Below are positions 10,039-20,591 of a stretch of 64,000 nt of DNA, in pieces. The translations under genes and the position numbers were made by a program. How positions within the stretch are numbered: position 1 is the stretch's first letter; the number at the start of each line of letters is the position of its first letter. The notes beneath the pieces were generated by a model. That model was given only the letters and a program-made list of their open reading frames with translations, was not told the DNA's origin and made no database searches. The DNA comes from Heliocybe sulcata (taxonomy: Eukaryota; Basidiomycota; Agaricomycetes; Gloeophyllales; Gloeophyllaceae), in NCBI GenBank assembly GCA_004369045.1, contig ML213512.1, forward strand, positions 308,698 through 372,697, written 5' to 3'.

Positions 10039-11288
10039 CTAGTACACAATTGAGTCCGGGACGAAGGTAAAGGCCTGATCGCATGGTTTTCAAACAGTTC
10101 TCCATCAACCAAATGCCGGAAACGCTGACCAAGGGAGGACTTACAATACGGGTTGCGGATCCAAATATGTTTCTGAAGGTGCCTAGGTCACCAGTCAAGA
10201 TGATGGCAGCGTCTCCGGCTAGGTATGCCAGGTAGGTCGTGGGAGAACCTGCCGGAGAGTGAGATGCGACGGAAAAGCGATGGTCAGACACAGAGGTAGA
10301 GCCCATGGTCGAAAAGTAAACGCACTTCCGTCCGTGTTAATCCACTGCACAGTCAAAGCGTTCGAGCTCGGTTCCCAGGTCCACACCGCACTTTCCACCC
10401 CGTCCGGGATACCGGATGCTGCGGAAAAACTGTTCGCCTGTTGGATTGCTGGGGAGCCCTCTGGGGCTGCATGAAGGAGGTAAGTGCCTGCACAGAGAAA
10501 TAGAGGAAAAGGAGAACGTACTCTGGGTGACACCGCCGAGGTATGCGTAATTCGATGATCCAGAGCCGATGCCATAGTTCGTATTGGCGAAACCGGTCAT
10601 GAAGCCGAGCAGAGGAAAGTTGCTTATGCCGTTCTGTACAATGTCACCGTTGTCAAGAGTTCCATCAGTTATAGCAGGTTCAAGGCGAGAACTCACCTCG
10701 GTAGTGACATCGAACTGGGAGTAGACAGCGGAGGACAGGCAGGAGGATGTACCAAAGGATACACGGAGCGCGCCAGACGCAGTGGTGGCTAATTCATACT
10801 CGCCAAAGATGTTTGGGGTTGAAGATACATAGCCCAGCACGCCGCCTGCATCAATGTCCGTTACTCTGATAGTACCAGTGTGCCTATGAGAGACAATGTC
10901 AGCTCGAAATTTCCGACGCTCTTTCCATACGAATCGGACGTACGAGATGGTGGGACATGAGGAAGGAGTAGCTACGGAGTTGGCAATTTAGAGGGACAGG
11001 AGAAGTAAGTTTGTCATCCACGACAGGGGGATCATGCATCATACCCTGACGAGCCTGGACGCGCCTTGGTTTGCGCAAGGGTAATCCACGGGCAAGACGT
11101 TGGGCGTTAGTCAGGCGTTTCCCGAAGCTTGACCCATCGCCATCCAAGGATCGCAAGCTCAGACCAGTAGGGTTAATTGATGCATAGTCACGCGCAGCAA
11201 GCGTCTTGGTAGGACCCTCTGGTGCACCTTGGACGAGGGTCGTAGCAGCGGTCAAGAAGATAGCTAGGATAGCTTTGTCGTAGAGCAT
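10039..11288 (-). CDS. Secreted basidiomycete multi-paralogue protein, copy B, 7 exons, 283 aa
   Basis: Exons in transcript order are 11045-11288, 10944-10971, 10697-10883, 10522-10633, 10326-10466, 10145-10248 and 10039-10074. Exon number, phases and sizes equal copy A except that exon 3 is one codon longer. The signal peptide, TNAQRLARGLPLRKP block, YAYLGGVT, VQWINTDGS and the terminal FTFVPDSIVY are retained, and the 28-nt exon 2 now encodes TPSSCPTI. Both copies keep open frames and consensus splice sites, which argues that both are under selection. The function is unknown; secretion is inferred from the N-terminus. Confidence 0.85.
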
Positions 11289-11462
11289 TGTTAAAAGAGC
11301 GACTGGGTGGTAGAGAGCGGCTAGGGTCGGTGGAATCTGAGCTAGAAAGCAAAGTAACAGCCCTGGAGACGAAGTCAGGCCTTGCGGGGTTTATTAGAGG
11401 ACATCGAGGGACATCGGAATGGAAGAGCCTCCGTAGTGCGGCCGAGACTAAAGTGGCGTTTC

Positions 11463-11502
11463 ATTATGATGTTGACGGTTATATTATGATGTTGACGGTT
11501 AT
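11463..11502. repeat. Perfect 20-bp tandem repeat, two units
   Basis: ATTATGATGTTGACGGTTAT occurs twice head to tail. Unit A has a single, diverged counterpart at the matching place (near 9406), so this small duplication arose after the 2-kb duplication. Confidence 0.85.
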
Positions 11503-12383
11503 ATTCAGTGACACCGCGGCTGGTCGCCATATAGGAAACTGGTGCCTGGGATCTGGCAGGTGATCGTGCGCTCCGATCGGATGCATAGGCCTATACAACA
11601 GCCAGTAAACTGCTGCCCCGATAGCGTCAATCCTTGCGCAGGAAGCCAGGACGAATGATATTACTCACTTGTCAGCCATCCTTATAGCACCTTGAAATGG
11701 AGCGACTAGTACTGGTTGTTGCGACTAGGTCAGACGAAATATGATAGGAGTAAGGGAACTCAATCTACCGAAACTGGAGCATATTCTCTTCGGATTACGG
11801 ACAGTCTCCGCGCAAGCGGTTCAGTATTCGTAGATCAAACCTCTAGCGGATAAGTTGGACACCGACGGTGTCAGCAAGCCATGTAGCACGATATTCGTAC
11901 CGGGCACAAAGGACAACCTGCACAATGCTGTGACTAGGCTAGGAGGATGGTTTAGGATGGTTTCGCTGCATGATATGATTAGCTTGTACGAGCATCGAGA
12001 GCGAAGAACAACGGCGTTTTCCAACCGGAAATATGAAGAGTAACCGGAGGGACAGAGTCCAGTCCCTTCTCGGGACGACCTATCTGAATTGTCTCGGCTG
12101 AATATGGAAAACGGTGGTCTCGCCTTAGACAAGGAAAAAATGAAGAAAGTAGGAGGCCCAAGACTACTCGTTCCTCCGGACGAGATAAATTACCATTTAC
12201 AGAAGGTGTGCCTGACGCTCTATAGGGGTTTTCAGACCCTGCCACGGTCTGCAGCTTAATGGAATAAAATTTCGATAGCATTCGATGCGATGCAGCTATA
12301 CCGATGATTAAGAGAGCAAAGACGTAATGTGGAACGTACAGCAGTGTACAATGATGAAAGCAAGGTCCGGCTTGAGCAGGAGC

Positions 12384-13350
12384 TTAGTACAACCGGGCCA
12401 TCGACGGGCCCGATACGAGCATACCAGGATGCTGGTGCTGCGGAGGATGAGAGCCCAGTGGGTTCGCAAAGGGTCCTGGGTTCGGTATTGGATTGGAATG
12501 CGCGAGGATCTCCGCTGAGGACATCTCCCGTCCATGAAGCATGTACGCCACTCGTAGCTCCTGTAGCGAATGTAGTTGGTAAATGAGGGTAAAACTCAGC
12601 AAGAGGACATCGCCCACCTCGAAGCTGTGCTGGTTGAACTGTGGTGAAGCTGTCATCGACAGCAGCTTGGCGCCTGTCTCGTCCCGCGCATAGACCTTGG
12701 GTTGGCCCTGCCCTTGTGCTATGTCCCCGAGCGACATAGACATCGTGTCTGACCGGGATAGAGGTGGTGGTAGTGGTGAAGGAGCTGGCACAGTCGGTAC
12801 GGGCTGAGGCGGGTATCTGAGACCGGCGCGGTAGGCATTGCAGCGCAGCTCCTGTACGGGCAAATTATAAGATGCGGATAAGTCTGAGGTGCCACTGAGG
12901 CGTACCTCTACTGAGAATCTGGAGAACTCTGGTTGTGCCGTAATATTCTGATAAATGACGCCTGACTCGGTCATTGGCCGGAACCAGTGAGCGGCCGGAG
13001 GTTCCGGAGGTGCGGTAGACGTCGAGGGAGTTGGCTGCGTGGCTGATGATGCAAATAAGGATGACGACGACGAGGACTGCTGGGGAACCGGAAATGGCTT
13101 GAAAGATGGTGGCAGCCCCATCGACATTCGCAGCTGATCATCGGCTGGTTGTTCGGGGCATGGCTGAGGAGGGTGAGCAATAGTGGAATAAGAGCGCAAG
13201 TAGTCCTGGACACGAGCTTCCTACAACAAGGTCGATGTCTTATTCAACAGCGAAGAGCCAGTCAATTCGCACCTCGAAACTAAGTTCATTCGGCCCCTGC
13301 CCTGTAGCGATGTGCATAAACATCTCTCTATTCAGCCTCGGATCAGCCAT
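12384..13350 (-). CDS. Protein with three GLEBS-like (Nup98/Rae1-binding) motifs, 4 exons, 267 aa
   Basis: Exons in transcript order are 13273-13350, 12906-13220, 12618-12851 and 12384-12560; all three introns are phase 0. The protein carries one motif three times: residues 14-33 (IATGQGPNELSFEEARVQDY), 119-138 (ITAQPEFSRFSVEELRCNAY) and 197-216 (MTASPQFNQHSFEELRVAYM). The pattern I-T-A-x3-F/Y-x3-S-x-E-E-L-R-x3-Y is that of the second half of the GLEBS segment, through which Nup98/Nup116 binds the beta-propeller Gle2/Rae1 and through which Bub1-type proteins bind Bub3. Each motif is interrupted by an intron between its two Glu codons. Linkers are rich in Pro, Ser and Gln, with no FG repeats, so this is not a complete nucleoporin. 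Binding to Rae1/Gle2 or Bub3 is inference. Confidence 0.75.
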
Positions 13351-13998
13351 GGTGTATTCAGAGTCTTTCTGTAAAACAAAACGTCAGTATTGGCGGGCAG
13401 AAGTGTGGCTTGTGGCTCTAGAATCCAAGGGCTTGCATGTGGTAAGAAGGAAAGCGCATGTGGCTCGAACCGTGACGTCGGCAAACGCGCTAGTCACAGT
13501 ACGTCACATGTCACCCTGCCCATACTTAGCGGGAATCCGTGCATCAATATCAATATTCAATTCCCGCACTCCCGCATTCCTCTGGACCGACTACTCACTG
13601 TTTCCTCTTTCCTCAAGAACCTTGCGCTTGGCGTGCCCGTGTCTAACTCTCCAGAATCTTGTCGGCTCTGCTTTGCCAGCTCGGATCTTCCAGACACCGT
13701 TTGCAGTCGAAATTTCGGAACGCCGCACGCTTCGCTCGGGACTTGGTTGACAGATCTTACTCTCTCTATGACCATTTGGCATCTCTACCTTGGGTGATTA
13801 TTACTTGGAGCTTCAAGGATTCCTTTCCGCGCCAAACTTCAGCAGTCTCTGGTTGACGCTACAATGTCAAACACGCTTCCTGAGACCTTCCAGAGTATCA
13901 TCTACTTACCTGGCTCTGAGGAACGAAGCTTTGAGGTTTGATTGCTTGTCTCTTCGCTGTCTGGCAGGCGCTGATACGTATCAAAGGAACTACGCATC
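13351..13998. other. Intergenic, divergent promoter region
   Basis: Lies between the start of the GLEBS-like gene (minus) and the hypothetical gene at 13999 (plus). No other gene is visible; untranslated exons are possible. Confidence 0.4.
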
Positions 13999-14499
13999 AT
14001 GGATTATCTTTTCGCCTACAGCACTACTAGCGCGCCACCTGTCCCATGTCCTGAGGGGCAGGCCCTCCGTGGAACAGAATCAGAACGTGCTACCTATGGT
14101 CTATCTCCCTCTACGTTTCAACCAACTGCAATAACCCCAAGAATGGAGGCAGAGCTGTTCCTCTTCGAGTTCTCTAGCCCGCATCAGGTAGTCCTTATTG
14201 CTGATTCTGTCAACAATTTCATAACGGTGCTGTAGGAACGGTCTCTGGTAGATTACCCCATGAGCGACTCCTCAGTGCCTTCGCCCCGTCTCACGATTCG
14301 GATACCCTCTCTTCTCGAACGCCAAGGGTCTCTTGATCGTGAAAATTGTCACTCTGGAAAACGTCCGCTTTCGCCTACAGGACTGCTTTTGAACGGCGTT
14401 TCAGATCCAACCAACGTTGCCGACCTCAAAGGCGGCGGCAGGCCAGTAAAGAAAATGCCTGTTCGGCACCGCCCAGTCACAGCAGTACCGGTCGCGTAG
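13999..14499 (+). CDS. Hypothetical small protein, 2 exons, 150 aa
   Basis: Two open stretches join in frame through a consensus intron: exon 13999-14187 ends ...FSSPHQ, the intron runs 14188-14235 (GTAGTC...TGTAG), and exon 14236-14499 begins ERSLVDYPMSD. The protein is hydrophilic, Pro/Ser-rich, with LTIRIPSLLERQGS and a basic C-terminal part (GGGRPVKKMPVRHRPV). I recognise no domain. The N-terminus could lie further upstream if a 5' exon exists. Support comes from the clean in-frame intron and coding-like composition only. Confidence 0.45.
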
Positions 14500-14971
14500 A
14501 CTCATAACAAAGGTCAGACGTCAGGAATGACCTATTCTCTCTTGGCCTCTTTGGATACGGCTTATGATTGCGTGGATTGGGTATTATGGATGTATTAATA
14601 CTGTGTATGATGTACAACATTCGATTTGTATTGATGTCGGGCTCTTATCTTGAAGACGCCTGTAGGAAAGCAATGGTGAATGTAACATATTCAACGGATA
14701 CTCTACTAAGGCGAGCTTTTCCACTGTCGCCTCTGTTAAGGCCGTCATGAGCTGGACCTTATATATAATAAATATAAACCGAAGAGCTGCGTGGCGTTTA
14801 ACTCATATGAACTATATGAGCGCTCGATTCTGAGTTTCCCACGATCTCTAGACTCCGTGCAAGTGATGGCTTCAAAACACGAGCCACAGCTTTACCAGTG
14901 TCTGGAGCAGCACCTGCGGTGGTTCACCACGGCCACTGATTTAAGTACCCTTGCAGCAGAAGCAGCCATCG

Positions 14972-17900
14972 ATGGCTACAAGTTCAACTGGTAAAGGTGA
15001 CGGCGAGGTCAGTTCTCTGGTCATTCAGTCGCAGGACCTTGGAATTAATGCCTGGCATATCGTAGGATACGTACGCCAGGGCGACCAAAGCAGAAGTGGA
15101 ACAGAACTGGGATCTGGCGTTCAAACTCTATGTTCGAGCAGTGGAACTATACTTACACGCAAGCCGCACAGCCACGGAGAATGTGAGCCGAGCGGAGTAC
15201 AAGGCGCAGGCCGCAAAAGCCTTGAACAGGGCCGAGAAGATCAAAGCTTTGAAGAGGGACCTCGCACCTGTCCCGGTGGATAGGTTTTCTGAACGCAAGT
15301 GATGTTCCACGCAAACACTCGGTCGCACAACGTCTGAAAACTCTTCGATCCCAGAACAACAATACTACATCCTCGACAAATCATGTGTAATAAATGGGAA
15401 ACGATTTGATCCTTGGAACAAACCATCGCCAGGAGCGCTGTGAATAGACAGTCTCCCCACTGTGCCGACCCTCTCTGACAATAGTACCCAGTGATCATGA
15501 ACAACCACGATTTTCCTCCGAACAAGTCGAGTGCTTGGCGGAATGGCGTCGACCTCGAGATGTGTCTCCCGAGTGCCGTCTTGCCTCGACAGCTCTTACT
15601 CCGCTGGACATCATACAGCATCTTGTGGCCGATTGCTCTGTTTGCTCGTCGCTCGCTGCCTGCATTGAGCACAGTAGACGATTTGGCACAAAAGTCAGTG
15701 AGCGACTGCCTTACTCCATAGGGCGTTCATAACTTCTGTGCCTGCGTATCAGCTAGGACTCTCATCTCTGTATCCACAAGACCCGAGTGGTACTCCGCGA
15801 GCCGCGGTTGATGGACAGTACACAGTGCAGGTTCTTTTCAACGGAACACATCGTCGAGTGGGTCGATCATCATTCATTCTGTCTCTAAGGGACTAATTTG
15901 ACCCTCCCGCAGATAAGTAAGACATGTAATGGAACTCGTTTGGTCATCTCATGAGCCTGTAGATATCGATGATAAGCTACCATACTCAACTGATGGAGTG
16001 CCATTATGCATGTCTGCCATAGCTCGGGGCGATCTTTGGCCTTCGTTGCTCGGAAAAGCAGTGAGTGTTACTATGCTCATTATTATGAGTTCTTACGCCC
16101 GCGTCAGTACATGAAACTGATGGGCGGGTACGACTTCCCTGGATCGTAAGAAATGGCGTTGGCTGCTGTCAGCCACTTGACTAATGCATACTCCAGGAAC
16201 TCCAGCATTGACCTACAGTAAGCGGCATTAGGTGGCAGGGGATCCAATCTGACATTCGTCAAGTGCTTTGATTGGCTGGATACCTGAACACCGGGAGTTT
16301 CAAAGGTAGGATTTCGATAGATGCGCTGAGTCATTCATGCTCAAGCTCACAGTGTAACTTTTGAACGTGAAACCACGTGGAATCGCTTATGTCTGGGGTT
16401 CAATGAAGGTAGCGGAGATAACATCTTACTGTCTTATTTTGCTGTTTGATTGTAGCTCTTCTCAGGTCGATGCCTTGCCACAGTGGGAACAGATGAAAGA
16501 CAGGATATTCAGTGGAACAATCGCCACCTGCTGTCTGCGCATTGTTACGCAGTCATTGGTATGTCTTATGCATTTTTCGCACTCTTCTTCGACATGCGAG
16601 TTTGATTTAGATGTACAGGAGGCCGGCGGAGAACGCACATTAACCCTGCTTGACCCCTTGATTTCTTTTGAGCGCAGGCTCACCGAGGAGACTGATACCG
16701 ACCAATCTCGTGGGTTTTTCGGGCGGCTCTATAACTCCAACCCGCTCTGACGGAATACAGGTGTTTGGAAGATGTCATGGGACAATGCATGCAGCGTTTT
16801 CCATAGTATATATCTCAGCTGGGATCCTGCACTTTTCCCTCATCAATTGACGTTCCATGGGTAAGGAGTTGTACGCCGCATCACAAGTTCTGACCCTGAC
16901 GCCACTCAGAATCTGGAGATCGAACGCTGACGACAACGGAGCACAGAGTAAGTTGAGCTCACGCTGCCTTCGGCGCATTATTACTCACCGGCAGTAGCCG
17001 CTCATTCCTTGTTGAAATTGCGTCCGACATCCGCTGCTGAGTCCGACTTGTGGGTAGTCCTGACACGCCACGTCGTCGACCGACGAAGAGCATCGGAGTA
17101 CATTTCCTTGCGAGTGGAGAAAGATGGTACTCTGTCTGACTATATGTCGATCAACAAGTTGGCCTCTCAGGTGAGTGTTCCACATCAGAAGCATATGGAT
17201 TGACTCGAAAGTATGAGCCGCAGGGCATGTATACCAATAACCCTCATACCTTGGTAAGGACTTCAGGGCATGTGTCCTGGGCTCCTTTCTGATGCGCCTT
17301 CAGGTGCGGACCCGACTTCAAGGGTCTGAGGACTTTGTTTGCGTATTAGCATCATATGATGGTGCTTTCGATGACACGGCTTATACTGTTACTGTGTATT
17401 CCACCGCTGAGCTAAGCTGGGACAAAACCGTTCCTCCACCAGCGCATGTTAAGAAGGTGCGTGTATCGCTTTCTAATATAGCTCATCCTTTATCGTGGCA
17501 TTAGGTTGAAGGCGCATTAACGATGAAGACCGCTGGAGGAAGTTGCTTATATTCCACCTTCATGCTCAATCCCCAGTATCATCTCAGGATTCATGGCGAT
17601 AACAACACGAAGTCCAAAACTGCGAACAAAGGGAAGATTGACTTCTTGTTGCATGGAGACAGAGGTATCCCTCTTAATGTCACAGTGCTGTGGTCCCAGG
17701 GACAGCGGATTACCGAGTGAGGTGGACCGAATTTGGAGCCTGGAATATACTAAGTGCATCCGCAGAGTTAGCCCGAACGATATCGCAGTCGGTTCCGGTC
17801 CGTATAGCTATGGCCTTGCCCATGCCAAGAAAGACCTTCCCCGTGAGTTTCTTTCTTCTTAGTATGGCTTGTGAGCTGATGGTGCGGCAGCCGGAGACTA

Positions 17901-18514
17901 CACGGTTGTGGTGTCGGCTTTCGAGCCTGAGCAACAAGGCAAATTCTCGTTGCAGGTGGAGAGTCCCTATCCGTTCGATATGGAGTCAATACCGCAGGAA
18001 GGAGCGGGTATGTACAATAAGACTGTCCGCGGTGCTTGGTTAGTTGCATCCTGCGACCCTGGACAGAACAACGAGTACTGAATGTCGAACAGGGACAATG
18101 ACACCGCTGCAGGGGCTCCCCCGTACAACCGATACTTCTCAAATCCTTGGTACGACATACAAGTGAAATCACAGACACAACTGAAGTCAGTTTACGTCCT
18201 ATACTCTGTCCTGTCGTACTTGATCGCCATAATCTTCTAGGATCCGCCTGCAGATAAGCCGACCATCACCTATGACAACTATTAACATCTCTCTGTACCG
18301 AGACGCAGCGCCTCCACAACTTCTCCTGTCCTCTGGCCCTTACTCTGACTCAATTTGCGGGGTCATTACTCCGCAAATTCCGTTAGCCCCGGGTAACTAC
18401 TTCCTCGTGCCGTCGACGTACGAGCCAGGCTTCCGAGCGCCATTCAGGATTATCGTATATTGCACGACATCAGGAGTAGCCGTCGGCCAGCGGAAACACT
18501 CTGGGAATAGGTGA
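14972..18514 (+). CDS. palB: Calpain-7/PalB (Rim13)-type cysteine protease, 22 exons, 802 aa
   Basis: Exons: 14972-15007, 15066-15294, 15355-15439, 15492-15693, 15753-15861, 15963-16060, 16108-16145, 16197-16217, 16264-16305, 16353-16408, 16466-16558, 16611-16709, 16761-16860, 16910-16947, 16995-17170, 17224-17253, 17304-17456, 17505-17716, 17766-17842, 17891-18038, 18093-18185, 18241-18514; frame holds throughout. An N-terminal MIT domain (about 12-90) is followed by the calpain core: Cys165 in HLVADCSVCSS, then YMKLMGGYDFPGSNSSIDLH, His331 in SAHCYAVID, and two C2-like domains (LASYDGAFDDTAYTVTVYS, YTVVVSAFEPEQQGKFSL). PalB cleaves the PacC/Rim101 regulator at ESCRT-III in alkaline-pH signalling. 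At the third catalytic position the family N-P-W reads D351-P-L. Intron 2 is GC-AG, and exon 15 has a tandem CAGTAG acceptor (one-codon ambiguity). Confidence 0.9.
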
Positions 18515-18538
18515 CGTATGAATGACGGAGGAAGACAT

Positions 18539-20379
18539 TTAAGCTATTGAGGCTTTTGATCTGAATGAGGAGGGGGTGAGGAGGAATTCGTTTACACGCT
18601 TGAGCGTGGTCCGGGAGGGGTTTGCGAGCGGGTAGCTAGTGATAATCCACTGAAGGCGCGTACGTATCGTTTCTTTATCTTTGTATATGTGGGAAGTCCT
18701 CGAATTTAGTGCCTCCGAGGCTGTGTGGTTTGGGATTACTTACCTGCTCTTATTACGGGATTACCCTCCTCGCTGAGGGTGAGCCGGCCGCTATCGTCGA
18801 AGAACTTCTGCAATGCTGCGAGAGCTATGCCGACGGAGACGTCCCTACCATCGTCGCAGACGAAACATATTCTCCTTTCATTGGCAAATTGCGAGCAGAC
18901 GAAGGACATCGACTGCGGCAGGATGACTTCAAGAAAGTGCATCTGTCCTTTCTTTCCCTCGGGGGTGGACAATCTCAATACATTGGAATACGCATCGACA
19001 GCGTTCTCATCGACATCGCCTGGACTGATTGCTGTCTTGACGTTGCCTTTATGATGGACAATTACGTACGCAACACGGCCTCCTCCACTGTCTGGAGGCA
19101 ATGATTCAGGCAAAGTATCGGGCAAGTCAGCCGTCTTGCACAGTAGGAGCACACCGGCTACTCGGGCAATGGGTGTAGGCAGGGCTGTCCATTTGGCGTT
19201 CGCGTGTCTAGCGGCGCGCTGACGGTTTCCTTCCACCAGCTTCTCGACCATAGAAGGTATTTCGGAGCGACTGCTTTCTAGCAGAGTCTCTCTGTTCTCC
19301 CAGAATATTTCTGGTGTGAGGCCCTACTTGAATATCAGGCGAGAAGTAATATAGGGAGTTGGATGAGAGCGGAGTGTTACCTTTCCCCATAGCTCATGGT
19401 CATCACCCGATCCTTGGACATAAGCGAACCCTCCTTGTCTTCTCTCCATGCCGGATGCAATCTGCTTTGAAGCTGAGACGCATACGATAGATATGAAGCT
19501 CCGCTCATCCTTCGGAGGAAGAGGTGGGAAAACCGATGTGGCAGGAGTGATCCAGAGTGGTCGGAGGGGCTGAGGCAGACAAGGCAAAATGTATGACGAT
19601 TCCTGTGGATGCCAAGTTTGTGAGAACTGGTGCGATGTGATCAGACGGCGGGCTGGCAAACGGACAGCAAGAGATCTGGCCCATTCATCAAGCCTTTCTT
19701 CTATCTGGCGATGCTCTTGCGCACTGACCGCAACTGGCGGAGTGTACAGTCGGGTATCCCAAGGCTTGCCATCAAGCTCTTCTTCTCGAAGTCGCAGTAC
19801 CGCGCGATTAATCACAGCGCACCATATAGGGACCGTCTTGGAGAGGGCGTCTGGCATACGTTTGCCTGCTCTTGTCGAGTCCACTATGATCATCCTATCT
19901 AGTATATTTATCTTATACGCAGGTGTCAACAAGCTTAGACGTACCCATGGCACGATACAGCCAGAGGCAGGAGGTGGAGATTGGGACGTCTCAAATTAAA
20001 GCTCCAATTCCCGTAGTGGCCGTCTGTAGACTTGAAGTACCCCGGCTCTTTGGCAGCCTGACGTCTTGCCAGTCAAAGACAGAATCCGTTATAGGGATTG
20101 GAAAGGTCCTACTATCTTAGGATCTGTGTACCAGGCACCACAACGTAAGTTAGCTGAGACGAACATGTCAGTAATTGCATCCAACACCACCACAGAGAGA
20201 CAGTTGACCGTACGAAGAATCGGAATATCAGGGTAGGCCTGATAAACTTCTTCCACAAAGTTTACATCTTCCGAAATCGAATGAAGGCGATTGAACATGT
20301 CCAAAGACTCTTTCCGCAGCAGATTTAGTGCTTGCACTTGTTCATTCCGGGCATCAAATGCGCCATCGCCTTCAGACAT
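18539..20379 (-). CDS. RIT1: Initiator tRNA A64 2'-O-ribosyl-phosphate transferase, 7 exons, 510 aa
   Basis: Exons in transcript order are 20214-20379, 20113-20153, 19945-20057, 19666-19894, 19381-19602, 18744-19323 and 18539-18720. Family blocks appear in order: SLDMFNRLHSISEDVNFVEE, NLRCGAWY, YFKSTDGHYGNWSFNLRRPN, MIIVDSTRAGKRMPDALSKT followed by VPIWCAV, RPLWITPA and YVQGSGDDHELWGKGLTP. The C-terminal half ends in a DUSP-like domain with the loop FVCDDGRDVSVGIALA. The enzyme uses PRPP to modify initiator tRNA-Met so that it is excluded from elongation. Length is close to the yeast protein (about 513). The last exon (60 codons, ending SFRSKASIA) was found by splicing. Its stop is 24 bp from the stop of the convergent palB gene, so the 3' UTRs must overlap. 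Confidence 0.93.
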
Positions 20380-20591
20380 TTATCACTCAGCCAGCGGCGA
20401 CGGCTCAAGCTTTCTGTGAGAGCAGCGGAATAGCAGGACGGGTGGCTAACTTGAACCGGTTAAGTCGTTGCACAACTGCAAGCACCAGAATTTGTGGCGT
20501 GCGAACTACGCTGGACCTCGAATTTTGTGGCCGGCCGTGTTGGTTTACCTCTCAGTCCTCTGTAGCCTACGCCCCGAGGGTCGCTTCTATC

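Larger units (their letters stand above)
10008..12075. repeat. Segmental tandem duplication, unit B
   Basis: Second copy of the unit described at 7940-9845, in the same orientation, separated from it by about 160 bp of unrelated sequence. Similarity in the 5' flank can be followed to roughly 12075 through scattered blocks. Confidence 0.7.

Noticed and set aside
7940-12075. Two similar 2-kb units in direct orientation, considered as terminal repeats of a mobile element
   Set aside because: Each unit contains a complete seven-exon gene with its own promoter block, and only about 160 bp lies between them. No element proteins or target-site duplications are seen. Gene duplication explains it.
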